A DNA stretch of 64,000 bases from CBDCGS01 sp965216915 (GTDB taxonomy: Bacteria > Pseudomonadota > Alphaproteobacteria > UBA828): the NCBI GenBank assembly GCA_965216915.1, contig CBDCGS010000008.1, forward strand, positions 62,001 to 126,000. Reading direction: 5' to 3'. The translations under genes and the position numbers were made by a program. The notes below the pieces were generated by a model that did no database searches, had not been told where the DNA came from, and worked only from the letters and a program-made list of their open reading frames with translations. Shown here one piece after another: positions 7,158 to 15,910 of this stretch; positions within the stretch are counted from its first letter, which is position 1, and every line of letters starts with the position of its first letter.

Positions 7158-9460
7158 CGGCTCTCCACCACCGTCACGTGGGGGAAGGTGCGTTGCACCG
7201 TTTCGAGGCGGAGGGGCAGGTGGATGTAGTCGTGGGCCTGCCAGAGCGCGACCTGGTCGATGAAGGTGTCGCTGTTGAGCCAGCCGTCCTGGCCGCCGAG
7301 CAGCACGAAATAGTTGGCGTCGGGGTCCGCCATGTCGGAGATGTGGCGGGCCTGCGAGCCGTAGCCGGCGCGGTGCTTCTCGTCGCTCGGCGCGGCGTTG
7401 GTCTTCATCACGGTCTGGCGCGCGCCCGCGGCCGGGAGGTCCGCGAAGCGGTAACGCGCGCCGATCAGCGGGATCTGGCTCATCGGGTGGCCGAGCGTGA
7501 GGCGATGCATCTCGCCCCAGCTGGCGAAGGCCTCGAGCGCGGGTGCGGCCTCGGCGAGCGCCGCGGGGATGATGCGGCGGAGCCTGGCGTCGGGCGTCGC
7601 GGCGAGCGCGCGCGGCACCATCACGCCGAGATGCGCGACACCCGTGAAGCGCGTGCGCGTGCCATCGGGAAAGCGCGGCGCGTAGAGCCCCTCGAGCAGG
7701 TGGTGGAGGAAGGCCTCGTAGGCGACGGGCCCGCGCGCCTCGATTCGGTAGTGCCCATCCCATGCGCGCATCGCGTCGAGCACGGCGCGTTGGCGCGCGT
7801 CGAGCCGCTCCTCGAGGCCGAGGCGCGTCGCGATCTCCTGCACGGCGTCGCGAATGGTGAGGGAGGAGGGTTGGAAGACATCCGTCTGGATCGCGATCGC
7901 GTCCGCCAGGTCCAACCGCTCATTCTCGCCGAGCAGCGCGCTCAGCCGCGCGATGCGATCATCCGATGAGAAGAAGTAGCCGACCGGCACGATGGTCTCG
8001 GCCGGCCGGTTGTTGGCCGAGGCGAGGAAGCCCTGCGGCGGGTTGAAGCTCGTGGGGAACTCGGTCGCGGTGACGATGCGCTTCCAGGCCGCGCCGCCCC
8101 CAACGGTCGACTGCACGAGCACCGGCGCGTCGTCCGCCCGCGCCGGCACCTGCACCGCCATGACTTGCCCGATGTTGCCGCGATCGTCGGCGTAGAGCAT
8201 GTTCTGCGCCGAGACGGCGAAGCTCTCGAAGGCGCCGCGGAAGCCCGCCCAATCGGTGGCACGGTTGGCCGCGAGCATGGCGCTGAATTCGTCGGTCGCG
8301 TCGTGGCCGAGCCAGCGCAGCGCGATCATGTCGGCGGGGTCGGTCTCGAGCAGCGGAATGTCGGAGATCACCGGGCCGAACGGCGTCGTGCGCACGGTCG
8401 CCTCGGAATCGAACCACCAGCGCACGCCGATCTCCTCCGTGCGCGTCTCGATGGCCTCGGGCGGGAGGTCCGAGACGTCGAAGAGGTCGCTGCTCGCGGC
8501 GCGCATGTTGGTGCCGCCCCAGGCGATATGCGGATTGCGCCCGACGGCGATGAAGGGGAGCCCCGGCACCATCAGCCCGACCATGTGGTACGAGGGCGAC
8601 TTGACGCCTGCCATCAGCCAGACGTTGGGCAGCAGGAAGCCGAGATGCGGGTCGTTCGCGATCAGCGCGTGGCCGCTCTCGGTGCGCGAGCCGTGGACCG
8701 CGAAGGAGTTGCTGCCGTTGCGGCCGTAGCCGCCGAGGAGCGCCGCGAGGCGTTCGCGGTCTCCCTCGGCGGCGGCGAAGCTCGTCATCGACGCGCTGCC
8801 CGCCTCGGCAAGCTCGCGCCAAATCTCCGGCCAATCCTCGCGCTCGCGCAGCGTCCAGACCTGGAACCAGACGAACCAATTGACGTCGACCGCAGCGAGG
8901 CGGCCGATGGTGACGAGATCGTGCAGGGTCCAGGGTTCGCGCTCGAGGCCGAGCACGGTGAACTCGTGGGGCAACGTCTCGGCGGTTTCGACATAGTGGT
9001 TGAGGCCGTCGAGGAAGCGCGCGAGCCAGGCGCGCGTGTCATCCGGCAAGCGCGCCTCGATGCCCGGCGCCGCGCGGCCGAGGTCGAGCACGCGGAGCGC
9101 GTGATCGATGTCGGTGCCGAGCGGGCCGACCATCTCCGAGAGCCGCCCCTGGCTGATGCGGCGCACGGCCTCGAGCTGGCCGAGTCTAAGATGGGCGTGC
9201 ACGAGGCCGAGCGCGAAGGCGGCGTCGCCATCGCTCTCCGCGACGATGAAGGGCACCTGGTGTGCGTTCCAGTGGATCTTGACCGGCCCGTCGAGGCCCG
9301 GGGCGGCTTTCGGGAAGGCGGCGAGGCGGCCTTCGAGCGTCGAGCGCGGTGGCAGCGGCTGCAGCACGGAGCAGCCCGCGAGAGCGAGCAGGATGGCGAT
9401 ACCGATCAGGGACACACGGCCGCGCCGCCGGCGGACGCGTCTTGGGTGGGTGGCGCTCAT
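7154..9460 (-). CDS. Penicillin acylase family Ntn-hydrolase (lipoprotein)
   Basis: 768 residues, the usual length for a penicillin amidase (S45) precursor that self-cleaves into alpha and beta subunits. An Arg-rich N-terminus, a hydrophobic segment and lipobox LAGC (Cys30) predict a lipid-anchored envelope protein. The motif NGSNSFAVHGS places the beta-subunit nucleophile at S250, followed by the conserved ANDPHLG and GGTNM blocks. Family members hydrolyse beta-lactam side chains, acyl-homoserine lactones or other amides; the substrate here is unknown. The stop codon lies in a repeat copy. It diverges from the LLM gene at 9571. Confidence 0.92.
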   Translation of the reverse strand: MSATHPRRVRRRRGRVSLIGIAILLALAGCSVLQPLPPRSTLEGRLAAFPKAAPGLDGPVKIHWNAHQVPFIVAESDGDAAFALGLVHAHLRLGQLEAVRRISQGRLSEMVGPLGTDIDHALRVLDLGRAAPGIEARLPDDTRAWLARFLDGLNHYVETAETLPHEFTVLGLEREPWTLHDLVTIGRLAAVDVNWFVWFQVWTLREREDWPEIWRELAEAGSASMTSFAAAEGDRERLAALLGGYGRNGSNSFAVHGSRTESGHALIANDPHLGFLLPNVWLMAGVKSPSYHMVGLMVPGLPFIAVGRNPHIAWGGTNMRAASSDLFDVSDLPPEAIETRTEEIGVRWWFDSEATVRTTPFGPVISDIPLLETDPADMIALRWLGHDATDEFSAMLAANRATDWAGFRGAFESFAVSAQNMLYADDRGNIGQVMAVQVPARADDAPVLVQSTVGGGAAWKRIVTATEFPTSFNPPQGFLASANNRPAETIVPVGYFFSSDDRIARLSALLGENERLDLADAIAIQTDVFQPSSLTIRDAVQEIATRLGLEERLDARQRAVLDAMRAWDGHYRIEARGPVAYEAFLHHLLEGLYAPRFPDGTRTRFTGVAHLGVMVPRALAATPDARLRRIIPAALAEAAPALEAFASWGEMHRLTLGHPMSQIPLIGARYRFADLPAAGARQTVMKTNAAPSDEKHRAGYGSQARHISDMADPDANYFVLLGGQDGWLNSDTFIDQVALWQAHDYIHLPLRLETVQRTFPHVTVVESR

Positions 9461-9570
9461 TCCCGAGAAACCTGTGCGCGCGCGCGCCCGATTGCAAGGG
9501 CCTCGCGCATTTGGTCGGTATGGCCGGAGGGCGTAGACTCCGCAGCTGGCGCGACCAGGAGGAAGGACCG

Positions 9571-10593
9571 ATGGCGAAGGGCAAGAAGTGGAAATGGGGG
9601 ATTCTGTTTTCGGGCGATAATCTGACGCTGGACGAGACGATCCGTTATGCGCGCATGGCTGAGGACGCGGGCGCCGAGAGCCTGTGGACCACAGAGCTCG
9701 GACGCGACGCTTTCGTCCCGCTTGCCGGTATGGCGAACGCCTGCAGCCGGGCCCGGCTCGGCACGGGTGTCGCGACCTTCGCGCGCCCGGTCGCCTATAC
9801 CGACATCACCGCGATGTCGATGGCCGAGCTTTGCGACAACCGTTTCGTGCTCGGCCTCGGCACCGCGCCGCCCGTCTGGAACGAGAACTGGCACGGGCTT
9901 CCCTACCGCAAGCCGGTCGAGCGCATGCGCGAATACATCGAGTGCCTGCGCCGCATGTGGACGGCGAGCCCGACCAACCCGATCGAGTATGAAGGCGAGC
10001 ACATCACGGTGCGCGACTACCGGCGCATCATGGCGCCGCCTTTTCCCTCGCTGCCGGTCTATCTCGCGGCGGTGCAGCCACGCATGCTTCGGCTCACGGG
10101 CGAGGTCGCCGACGGCTTGCTCGCCAACCTCCTCAACACGCCGCGCTACTTCACCGACATCGTGCACCCCAACATCAAGGCGGGGCTCGATCGCGCGGGC
10201 CGTTCCGCGAGCAGCCTCGAGCTGTGCTCGCTCAAGGTGTGCTCGGTCGACAAGGACCGCGCGCGGGCACGCCGCAACGCGCGCAACCCGATCGCGTTCT
10301 ACGCCAACCTGCCCTATTTCGATCAGGTGCTCGATCCGGCGGGCTTCGAAAAGCCGAAGCGCGCGATCCGCGCGGCGATGGCGCGGAACGACGTCGACGG
10401 CGCGCGCGATCTTGTGACGGAAGAGATGATCGATGCCCTCGTGCTCGCCGGCACACCCGACGAGGTGCGCGGCCAGCTCGACAAGTTCGAGGGCCTGTTC
10501 GAGACCGTGCTGCTCTATTGCCCGATGCCCTGGATGGCGCCCGAGGACAGCAAGGCCAACCACCTGGCCATGATCGAGGCGTTCGCGGATTAG
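9571..10593 (+). CDS. LLM-class flavin-dependent oxidoreductase
   Basis: 340 residues with a luciferase-like TIM-barrel. Conserved parts include EDAGAESLWTTELGRD, FVLGLGTAPPVWNENWHG and the PVYLAAVQPRMLRLTGEVADG strand common to F420- or FMN-dependent LLM proteins. The ATG at 9571 (MAKGKKWKWGILFSG) has a GGAGGAAGGACC ribosome-binding site and starts the first beta strand, so an upstream in-frame extension is rejected. Cofactor and substrate are unknown. It is one of three LLM proteins in the window, each in a different neighbourhood. Confidence 0.9.
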   Translation: MAKGKKWKWGILFSGDNLTLDETIRYARMAEDAGAESLWTTELGRDAFVPLAGMANACSRARLGTGVATFARPVAYTDITAMSMAELCDNRFVLGLGTAPPVWNENWHGLPYRKPVERMREYIECLRRMWTASPTNPIEYEGEHITVRDYRRIMAPPFPSLPVYLAAVQPRMLRLTGEVADGLLANLLNTPRYFTDIVHPNIKAGLDRAGRSASSLELCSLKVCSVDKDRARARRNARNPIAFYANLPYFDQVLDPAGFEKPKRAIRAAMARNDVDGARDLVTEEMIDALVLAGTPDEVRGQLDKFEGLFETVLLYCPMPWMAPEDSKANHLAMIEAFAD

Positions 10594-10636
10594 CGCGTCT
10601 CGGGCTCCGCACACAATCGGCGCCGCCGCCGCCGAG

Positions 10637-10667
10637 CGTCATCCGCGGGTCAAGCCCGCGTATGACG
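10637..10667. repeat. REP-like palindromic repeat, possible bidirectional terminator
   Basis: A 31-bp near-perfect inverted repeat: CGTCATCCGCGGG, loop TCAAG, then CCCGCGTATGACG. It lies between the converging 3' ends of the genes at 10593 and 10710. Palindromes of this CGTCATnCnCGGG form are widespread intergenic elements in alphaproteobacteria. It could end transcription from both sides, but there is no T-run. Confidence 0.7.
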
Positions 10668-10709
10668 GGAAGAGGATGGCGCCCGCGGAGGGGCCCGCGG
10701 GCCGAGCCC

Positions 10710-11444
10710 TCAGAGGGCGGAGAGCACGGGCGTGTAATGTTTCTTGGCGTTTCCGATGACCGGCGCGCCGTGGGCTGGCATCAGATGCTCGAAGTCGTTG
10801 TCGAGGAGCCGCTTGACCTCGGCGCGGTCAGGCTTGGCGAAACGGAGCCAGCCCGGCCCGACATTGTGGGGCTTGATGAAGCCCATCCCCTTCATGGCGA
10901 TGCGCGCGACGACATTGAAATGCTCGTCCGCGCGATGCCAATTCTGCAGCGCGTCGCCCGAGATCATCACCCCGCCGTCACGCTCGAGGAGGAGCAGCGC
11001 CTCGCGCGGGCTCGCCGATTCGATCACGATGAAGCGCGCGTTCGCGATGGGCGGCGCCGTCGACGCGCTGATCCCGTGGTCGGGATCCAGGTAGGACGTC
11101 ACCGCGCTCAGATCCTTCGGGAAGCCCGTCGCATAGGGCGCGTCAACCGACCAGATCTCCGCGCCGTAGCGGTCCTTGTAGAAGGGGTCGTCCATGCCAT
11201 GAAAGCCGGCGAGGCGGATCACATGGCGAACCGTGCCCAGCGCCTCGAGCCGCTTGAGCCCCGCCTCACCGAGGCGCATGCTGTTGACCAGCGTGAGCTG
11301 ATCGCCCTCGCGCACGATCGTCATGTTGCGACTGGCGCGGAGCGGCAATGCAACCGGTATCTTGATGGTGCCCGAGACGAGGAACAGGTCCGGGAGAATC
11401 TCCCGGATCTCACCGTGCTTTGCCGCTTTCGGAAATGTCGCCAT
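10710..11444 (-). CDS. MBL-fold-like (DUF4336-like) protein
   Basis: 244 residues resembling metallo-beta-lactamase-fold proteins with a degenerate metal site. The opening EILPDLFLVSGTIKIPVALP matches the first MBL strands. The usual HxHxDH position reads AGFHGMDDPFYKDRYG, and later blocks are MISGDALQNWHR and LMPAHGAPVIG. The ATG at 11444 is chosen over an in-frame start at 11465 because GGAGGG lies 6 nt upstream. Function is unknown; a metal-dependent hydrolase is possible but the key ligands are only partly kept. Confidence 0.7.
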   Translation of the reverse strand: MATFPKAAKHGEIREILPDLFLVSGTIKIPVALPLRASRNMTIVREGDQLTLVNSMRLGEAGLKRLEALGTVRHVIRLAGFHGMDDPFYKDRYGAEIWSVDAPYATGFPKDLSAVTSYLDPDHGISASTAPPIANARFIVIESASPREALLLLERDGGVMISGDALQNWHRADEHFNVVARIAMKGMGFIKPHNVGPGWLRFAKPDRAEVKRLLDNDFEHLMPAHGAPVIGNAKKHYTPVLSAL

Positions 11445-11627
11445 CGCCCGTCCCTCCGCGCGCATCGTCAGGGAAGGCTACGACCTCGCGGGCGCGCGCG
11501 CAAACATGATGCGTTTCAGTCCGAGGCATGCGTGACCCATGCGGGATTCTCGAGCGGTAGGATCGGTTCCGAGAATTGGACAATTGAAGCTCACAAGCGA
11601 AAAGATGGGTCGTGATAACGTCGGGCA

Positions 11628-12722
11628 TCACCCTTGTTCAACCCGAGTCTTTATCGCGGCGAATTGCTCGATACTCTCGTGGTCATGGGGGTTGATTCGC
11701 GTAGAAAACCGATTGGCGTAGCTGGACAACACTGGAGCGATTGCGCCTCCGACCAAAGCGCCCGGGATATCGCCGATCGCAGCCCCCACTGCGCTCCCAA
11801 ACGCGCTAACGAAAATATTGACACCGAGCGTCGACTTGCCCCTCCACTTCGCACGCCGTTGCGCCGCCCCGATGCGCGCCGAAATATCACTTGCTTTGTC
11901 GCGAAGATGCTCCCTGAACGCCCGGGCGTTTCTGTCGCTGTCGAGATCCAAGTTTATCAACAAACCATCTAGCAAAGATGTTATATGTTTTCTGACGTCG
12001 GCAAAATTATCTCGAATATCTTTGAATTCATTCACCGAAATCTGAGATATATTTTCCGGTATCGAAATATCGAGTGTTAATGATAAAAGCTCTGCTCTTT
12101 GTTCTCGCGCCGTGATTTCTCCGTCAAATAGGCAGTCCTCTATTCCGATTTCATTTGGCGCCACCGGCGGTATTCTTTCAGAACTCGCGATATGTCGGGC
12201 CAGTCTTGAGAGCACAAAATCCCCAAGACGCGGGTGGATGAGAACGGGTAATTCCTCGCACTCGATTGATGGAACCCGGGCAGCTAGCCTTAGGTCAAAC
12301 AGTTTTTCTAAAGCATCGAATGGAAATTTCTGATAGGCTAGGTAATTCCAGCCTGCTTCGACCAATACATTTTCCGGATTCTCACAATCATCATGAGGAA
12401 TTGCATATCCATACTGATCCAATTTTATTTTAGAAACGAGTTCCTTTGATTTTTTCGTTTCTGAAGTTTTACGAGCGATGTTTTGAAATTTCTTCTGAGT
12501 GCCGGGTTGGTCAAACCACTCGGTGTATTGCCATGTGGGGTCAAAAAACCCCAAGGAATCAGAGGGAAGAGCGGAAATTATCTCTTTCGCTTCTGCGCGA
12601 TTCTTCACTTTATTCTGATCAATACCAGGAACAATTGTGGATACGCGATCATATACGAGAAAATAGGCTCTTAGATCCCGTTTCTCCGGCAGGTAATTGG
12701 GGAACGAAAGGGCGTGGGTCAA
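11628..12722 (-). CDS. Hypothetical protein in an AT-rich islet
   Basis: 364 residues of unrecognised family, with a faint resemblance in the opening (ALSFPNYLP...RVSTIVPG) to DUF6236-type proteins. It is largely soluble and alpha-helical. A glycine/alanine-rich hydrophobic stretch near residues 315-345 (VNIFVSAFGSAVGAAIGDIP) may insert in a membrane. Codon use is AT-rich, unlike all neighbours, indicating recent acquisition. It stands alone between the MBL-like gene and the 3' end of the ABC operon, with no integrase or tRNA beside it. Confidence 0.7.
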   Translation of the reverse strand: MTHALSFPNYLPEKRDLRAYFLVYDRVSTIVPGIDQNKVKNRAEAKEIISALPSDSLGFFDPTWQYTEWFDQPGTQKKFQNIARKTSETKKSKELVSKIKLDQYGYAIPHDDCENPENVLVEAGWNYLAYQKFPFDALEKLFDLRLAARVPSIECEELPVLIHPRLGDFVLSRLARHIASSERIPPVAPNEIGIEDCLFDGEITAREQRAELLSLTLDISIPENISQISVNEFKDIRDNFADVRKHITSLLDGLLINLDLDSDRNARAFREHLRDKASDISARIGAAQRRAKWRGKSTLGVNIFVSAFGSAVGAAIGDIPGALVGGAIAPVLSSYANRFSTRINPHDHESIEQFAAIKTRVEQG

Positions 12723-12839
12723 TCCGGCAGCCTCTCATGTTTGTCCCGGATGGTGACACCAAATGTTTTCAAACGCAAACGACCACGACTACCGTCCTAT
12801 GATAAAGGGAAAGTTTGCGTGGCGCGCGAAGCGGGCTGC

Positions 12840-13928
12840 TTAGTAGTAGGCGACGCCGGTTTCCTTGTTGAAGACGTGCGCCTGGTTCATCTCGATGCCG
12901 AGCGAGCAACGCGCGCCCGGCTCGCCCATCGCACCGATCTTGGTCTTCACGGTCAGCCGGTCGTCGCCGACATTGGCCTCGACCACCATGTCGCCGCCGA
13001 GCGGCTCGACGACGAAGATCTCGCCGTCGAAGGCGAGCGCGTCGTTCATGCTGATCAAGAGGTTGTCGGGACGGATGCCCATGCGCACCTCCGGCTCCGC
13101 CGCCTGCTCCTCGAGAATGCGCGCCTGCTGCTCGGTGACCGGCACGCTGAAGCCGGAGTGCACGAGGTTGATGCCTGCGTTGCTGCGCTCGAGGCGGCAA
13201 TTGAGGAAGTTCATCGGCGGCTCGCCGACGAAGCCGGCGACGAACTCGTTGACTGGATGGTTGTAGATCTCGCCCGGTGTGCCGAGCTGCTGCAGCACGC
13301 CCTCGTGCATGACCGCGATGCGGTCGGCCATCGACATGCCCTCGAGCTGGTCGTGGGTGACGTAGATGGTGGTGGTCTCGAGGCTGCGCTGAAGATGCTT
13401 GAGCTCGCCGCGCATATGCGAGCGGAGCTTGGCATCGAGATGCGCGATCGGCTCGTCGAAAAGAAACACCTTCGGCTCGCGCACGATCGCGCGGCCGATC
13501 GCCGTGCGCTGCTTTTGTCCGCCGCTGAGCTCGACCGGTTTGCGCTTGAGCAGCGGCTCGATCTCGAGGATCTCGGCGGCGCGCCGCACGCGCCGCTCGA
13601 TCTCGGCCTTCGGCGTCTTCCTGAGCTTGAGCGGGTTGGCCATGTTCTCGAACACGGTCTTGTGCGGGTAAAGGGCGTAGTTCTCGAACACCATGGCGAT
13701 GTCGCGGTCGCGCGGCGGAATGTCGTTGACACGCTGGTCGTCGAAATAAACGTCGCCCGACGAGATGAACTCGAGACCCGCGAGCATGCGCAGCGTCGAG
13801 GACTTGCCGCAGCCCGACGGTCCCAGGATGCACATGAACTCGTTATTGTGGATCTCGAGATTGAGCTCCTTCACCGCGACCGTCTTGCCGTAGTACTTCC
13901 AGACGTCGTTGAGCGTCACCGATGCCAT
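12840..13928 (-). CDS. Sugar-type ABC importer ATP-binding protein (UgpC/MsmX/MalK family)
   Basis: 362 residues. Walker A is GPSGCGKSS (36-44), the signature is LSGGQKQR, and Walker B is VFLFDEPIAHLDAK, with Ile where most have Leu. The switch-His strand is TIYVTHDQLEG. The ~120-residue C-terminus is the OB/TOBE regulatory domain typical of MalK-like ATPases. Last gene of the minus-strand operon that begins with the binding protein at 17440. Confidence 0.93.
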   Translation of the reverse strand: MASVTLNDVWKYYGKTVAVKELNLEIHNNEFMCILGPSGCGKSSTLRMLAGLEFISSGDVYFDDQRVNDIPPRDRDIAMVFENYALYPHKTVFENMANPLKLRKTPKAEIERRVRRAAEILEIEPLLKRKPVELSGGQKQRTAIGRAIVREPKVFLFDEPIAHLDAKLRSHMRGELKHLQRSLETTTIYVTHDQLEGMSMADRIAVMHEGVLQQLGTPGEIYNHPVNEFVAGFVGEPPMNFLNCRLERSNAGINLVHSGFSVPVTEQQARILEEQAAEPEVRMGIRPDNLLISMNDALAFDGEIFVVEPLGGDMVVEANVGDDRLTVKTKIGAMGEPGARCSLGIEMNQAHVFNKETGVAYY

Positions 13929-13953
13929 CTTTGACGCGCCTCCCTTCGTCCCG

Positions 13954-14832
13954 CTATTCGCGCACCGCGCCCATGGTCAGTCCCGTCACCAGGTAGCGAC
14001 GGATCAAGAGCCCGAGGAACATCATCGGCGCCGTCGTGATGACGCCTGCCGCCATGATCGAGCCCCACTGGATCTTGACTGGCTGCACCAGCTCCGCGGT
14101 CGCCACCGGCAGGGTCTTGGCGCCGCCCGAGCCGATGATCGATGCGAATAGGAAGTCGTTCCAGCCGAACAGCACGCATAGCACGAGAAACGCGCCGATC
14201 CCGGGTGCGGCGAGTGGCAGGATCATGCGAAACGCCTGCCAGCGCGTGCAACCATCGCATTGCGCCGCCTCCTCGATTGCGTAGGGCACGTTGTCGAAGA
14301 AGCCTTTGAGGATCCAGATCGCGAACGGCAGGTTGAAGGTCGTGTAGGCGAGGATGAGCCCCGGCAGCGTGCCGACCAGCCCCGACGAGCGGAAGATCAC
14401 GTAGAGCGGCACCATGACCGCGACGACGGGCGCCATGCGCGTGGAGATGATCCAGAACAAAAGGTCGCGCTTGCCGCGGAACGTCGCGCGCGAGAGCGCA
14501 TAGGCCGCCATCGCGCCCAGGGTCACCGAGATCGCGGCCGAGCCGAGCGAGGCGATGAGGCTGTTGCGCAGATAGGTCCCGAAGTTCTTGTCGGTGAAGA
14601 GGTCGACGTAGTGATCCCCGGTCGGCTCGAAGTCGAACATCACGCCGACCCCGCCCCAATCGCCGACCGCGGGCAGTTGGAACGCGTCCAGCAGATCCTT
14701 GAACGATGAGACCACCATGATGAAGAGCGGCAGCACCGTCCAAACGAAGAAGAACACCAGGAATATGGCGGACGCGATCTTGAGCGCCGTGCGCGTCGGC
14801 GAGCGATATTGGACGATCTCGCGCGATGCCAT
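13954..14832 (-). CDS. Carbohydrate ABC importer permease (MalG-like)
   Basis: 292 residues with six predicted transmembrane helices. The cytoplasmic EAA loop EEAAQCDGCTRWQAFRMILP contacts the ATPase. The N-terminal helix (~20-45) and the C-terminal LLIRRYLVTGLTMGAVRE end are standard for MalG/UgpE-type subunits. It follows the MalF-like gene after 2 bp and precedes the ATPase by 25 bp. Confidence 0.92.
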   Translation of the reverse strand: MASREIVQYRSPTRTALKIASAIFLVFFFVWTVLPLFIMVVSSFKDLLDAFQLPAVGDWGGVGVMFDFEPTGDHYVDLFTDKNFGTYLRNSLIASLGSAAISVTLGAMAAYALSRATFRGKRDLLFWIISTRMAPVVAVMVPLYVIFRSSGLVGTLPGLILAYTTFNLPFAIWILKGFFDNVPYAIEEAAQCDGCTRWQAFRMILPLAAPGIGAFLVLCVLFGWNDFLFASIIGSGGAKTLPVATAELVQPVKIQWGSIMAAGVITTAPMMFLGLLIRRYLVTGLTMGAVRE

Positions 14833-14834
14833 CT

Positions 14835-15815
14835 CTAGCCGTCACGATCCGTGCGGATCTTGCGGGTCGGATCCTCGAACACTTTCGTGAGCACGAGGCC
14901 GAGCAAGATCGTGAGGAGGAGCAGCGTGAACGCGATCGCAGCACCGCGGCCAAGCTCGAAGAACTTGAACGACACGTCGAAGAGATAGGTCGGCAGGATC
15001 TTCGTCGCGTTTGCCGGGCCACCACCGGTCAAGATCAGGATCGTGTCGATGAACCTGAAGTTGTCCATGAAGCGGAGCAGGATCGCGATCAGCAGGAACG
15101 GATAGAGGTTGGGCAGCGCGACGCTGAAGAAGTTGCGGATGGGCCCGGCGCCGTCGACCATGTGTGCTTCGAGCTGGTCTTGCGGCACGCGCTTGAGGCC
15201 CGCGAGCGTGATGAGCGCGATCAGCGGCGTCCATTGCCACACGTCGGTCGCGACGACCGCGAACATCGCCCAGAACTTGTTGCCGAGAACTGAGCCGCCT
15301 TCGAGCAGGCCGAGGCTCTGCAGCAGCCAGAAATACCAGCCGAAGGTTCCGTTGTAGAGAAACATGTAGAGGAAGCCGGCGATGACCGGGGCCATCATCA
15401 TCGGCATCAGGAAGATCGTGACCAGGATCTTCTCGAAGCGTGAATTGTTGAGGATGACCGCGACGAGCACGCCGAGGCCGATCTCGATGGAGAGGCAGAG
15501 CGCGCTGTATTTGAACAGCGTGATCCAACCATGTGCGAACTTCTTGTCGCTCGCCAGGCGTTCGAAATTGTCGATGCCCGCCCAGACGTCGGATTTGCCG
15601 GGCGCGAGCTGCACTTCGTGCAGGCTCATATAGATGAGCCAGACGAACGGGTAGAGAGAGATCGCGGCCAGCAGCAGGATGGCCGGTAGCATCAGCCAGA
15701 GCAGGTAATAGCGCGCCGGCTGCCTGTTGAAAGAGTTTGGGTCGTGGTCGATCCGGCGAACGCCGCGGAACAGCGCGTCGTCCGCGACGACGTCATGTTC
15801 GGTTCGCGCGACCAT
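14835..15815 (-). CDS. Carbohydrate ABC importer permease (MalF-like)
   Basis: 326 residues with about six helices and the EAA loop EAHMVDGAGPIRNFFSVALP. A ~35-residue hydrophilic N-terminus precedes the first helix (LLWLMLPAILLLAAISLYPF). Paired with the MalG-like subunit at 14832. The C-terminal ILLGLVLTKVFEDPTRKIRT is typical of the family. Confidence 0.92.
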   Translation of the reverse strand: MVARTEHDVVADDALFRGVRRIDHDPNSFNRQPARYYLLWLMLPAILLLAAISLYPFVWLIYMSLHEVQLAPGKSDVWAGIDNFERLASDKKFAHGWITLFKYSALCLSIEIGLGVLVAVILNNSRFEKILVTIFLMPMMMAPVIAGFLYMFLYNGTFGWYFWLLQSLGLLEGGSVLGNKFWAMFAVVATDVWQWTPLIALITLAGLKRVPQDQLEAHMVDGAGPIRNFFSVALPNLYPFLLIAILLRFMDNFRFIDTILILTGGGPANATKILPTYLFDVSFKFFELGRGAAIAFTLLLLTILLGLVLTKVFEDPTRKIRTDRDG

Positions 15816-15870
15816 CTGCCGCTTTCACCCCTCCACTTGAAACAGCGTTGGTCGGATTGGCTGCGAGACA

Positions 15871-15897
15871 GAGACCCCGGCGCGGGGCCGGGGTCTC
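15871..15897 (-). terminator. Intercistronic stem-loop after the binding-protein gene
   Basis: A perfect 11-bp inverted repeat, GAGACCCCGGC and GCCGGGGTCTC, around a 5-nt loop. On the minus strand it lies between the binding-protein stop (15911) and the first permease start (15815). There is no long T-run. Such hairpins in malE-malF-type operons partly stop transcription or protect the upstream mRNA, giving excess binding protein over membrane subunits. Confidence 0.7.
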
Positions 15898-15910
15898 TTG
15901 GACTACTCGC

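Noticed and set aside
8165..9625. Long plus-strand frame opposite the penicillin-acylase gene
   Set aside because: It is a His/Arg/Glu-rich antisense shadow; the minus strand encodes the complete acylase with lipobox and nucleophile.
11628..12722. Defence-island call for the AT-rich orphan gene
   Set aside because: No recognised defence domain and no partner gene; left as hypothetical.
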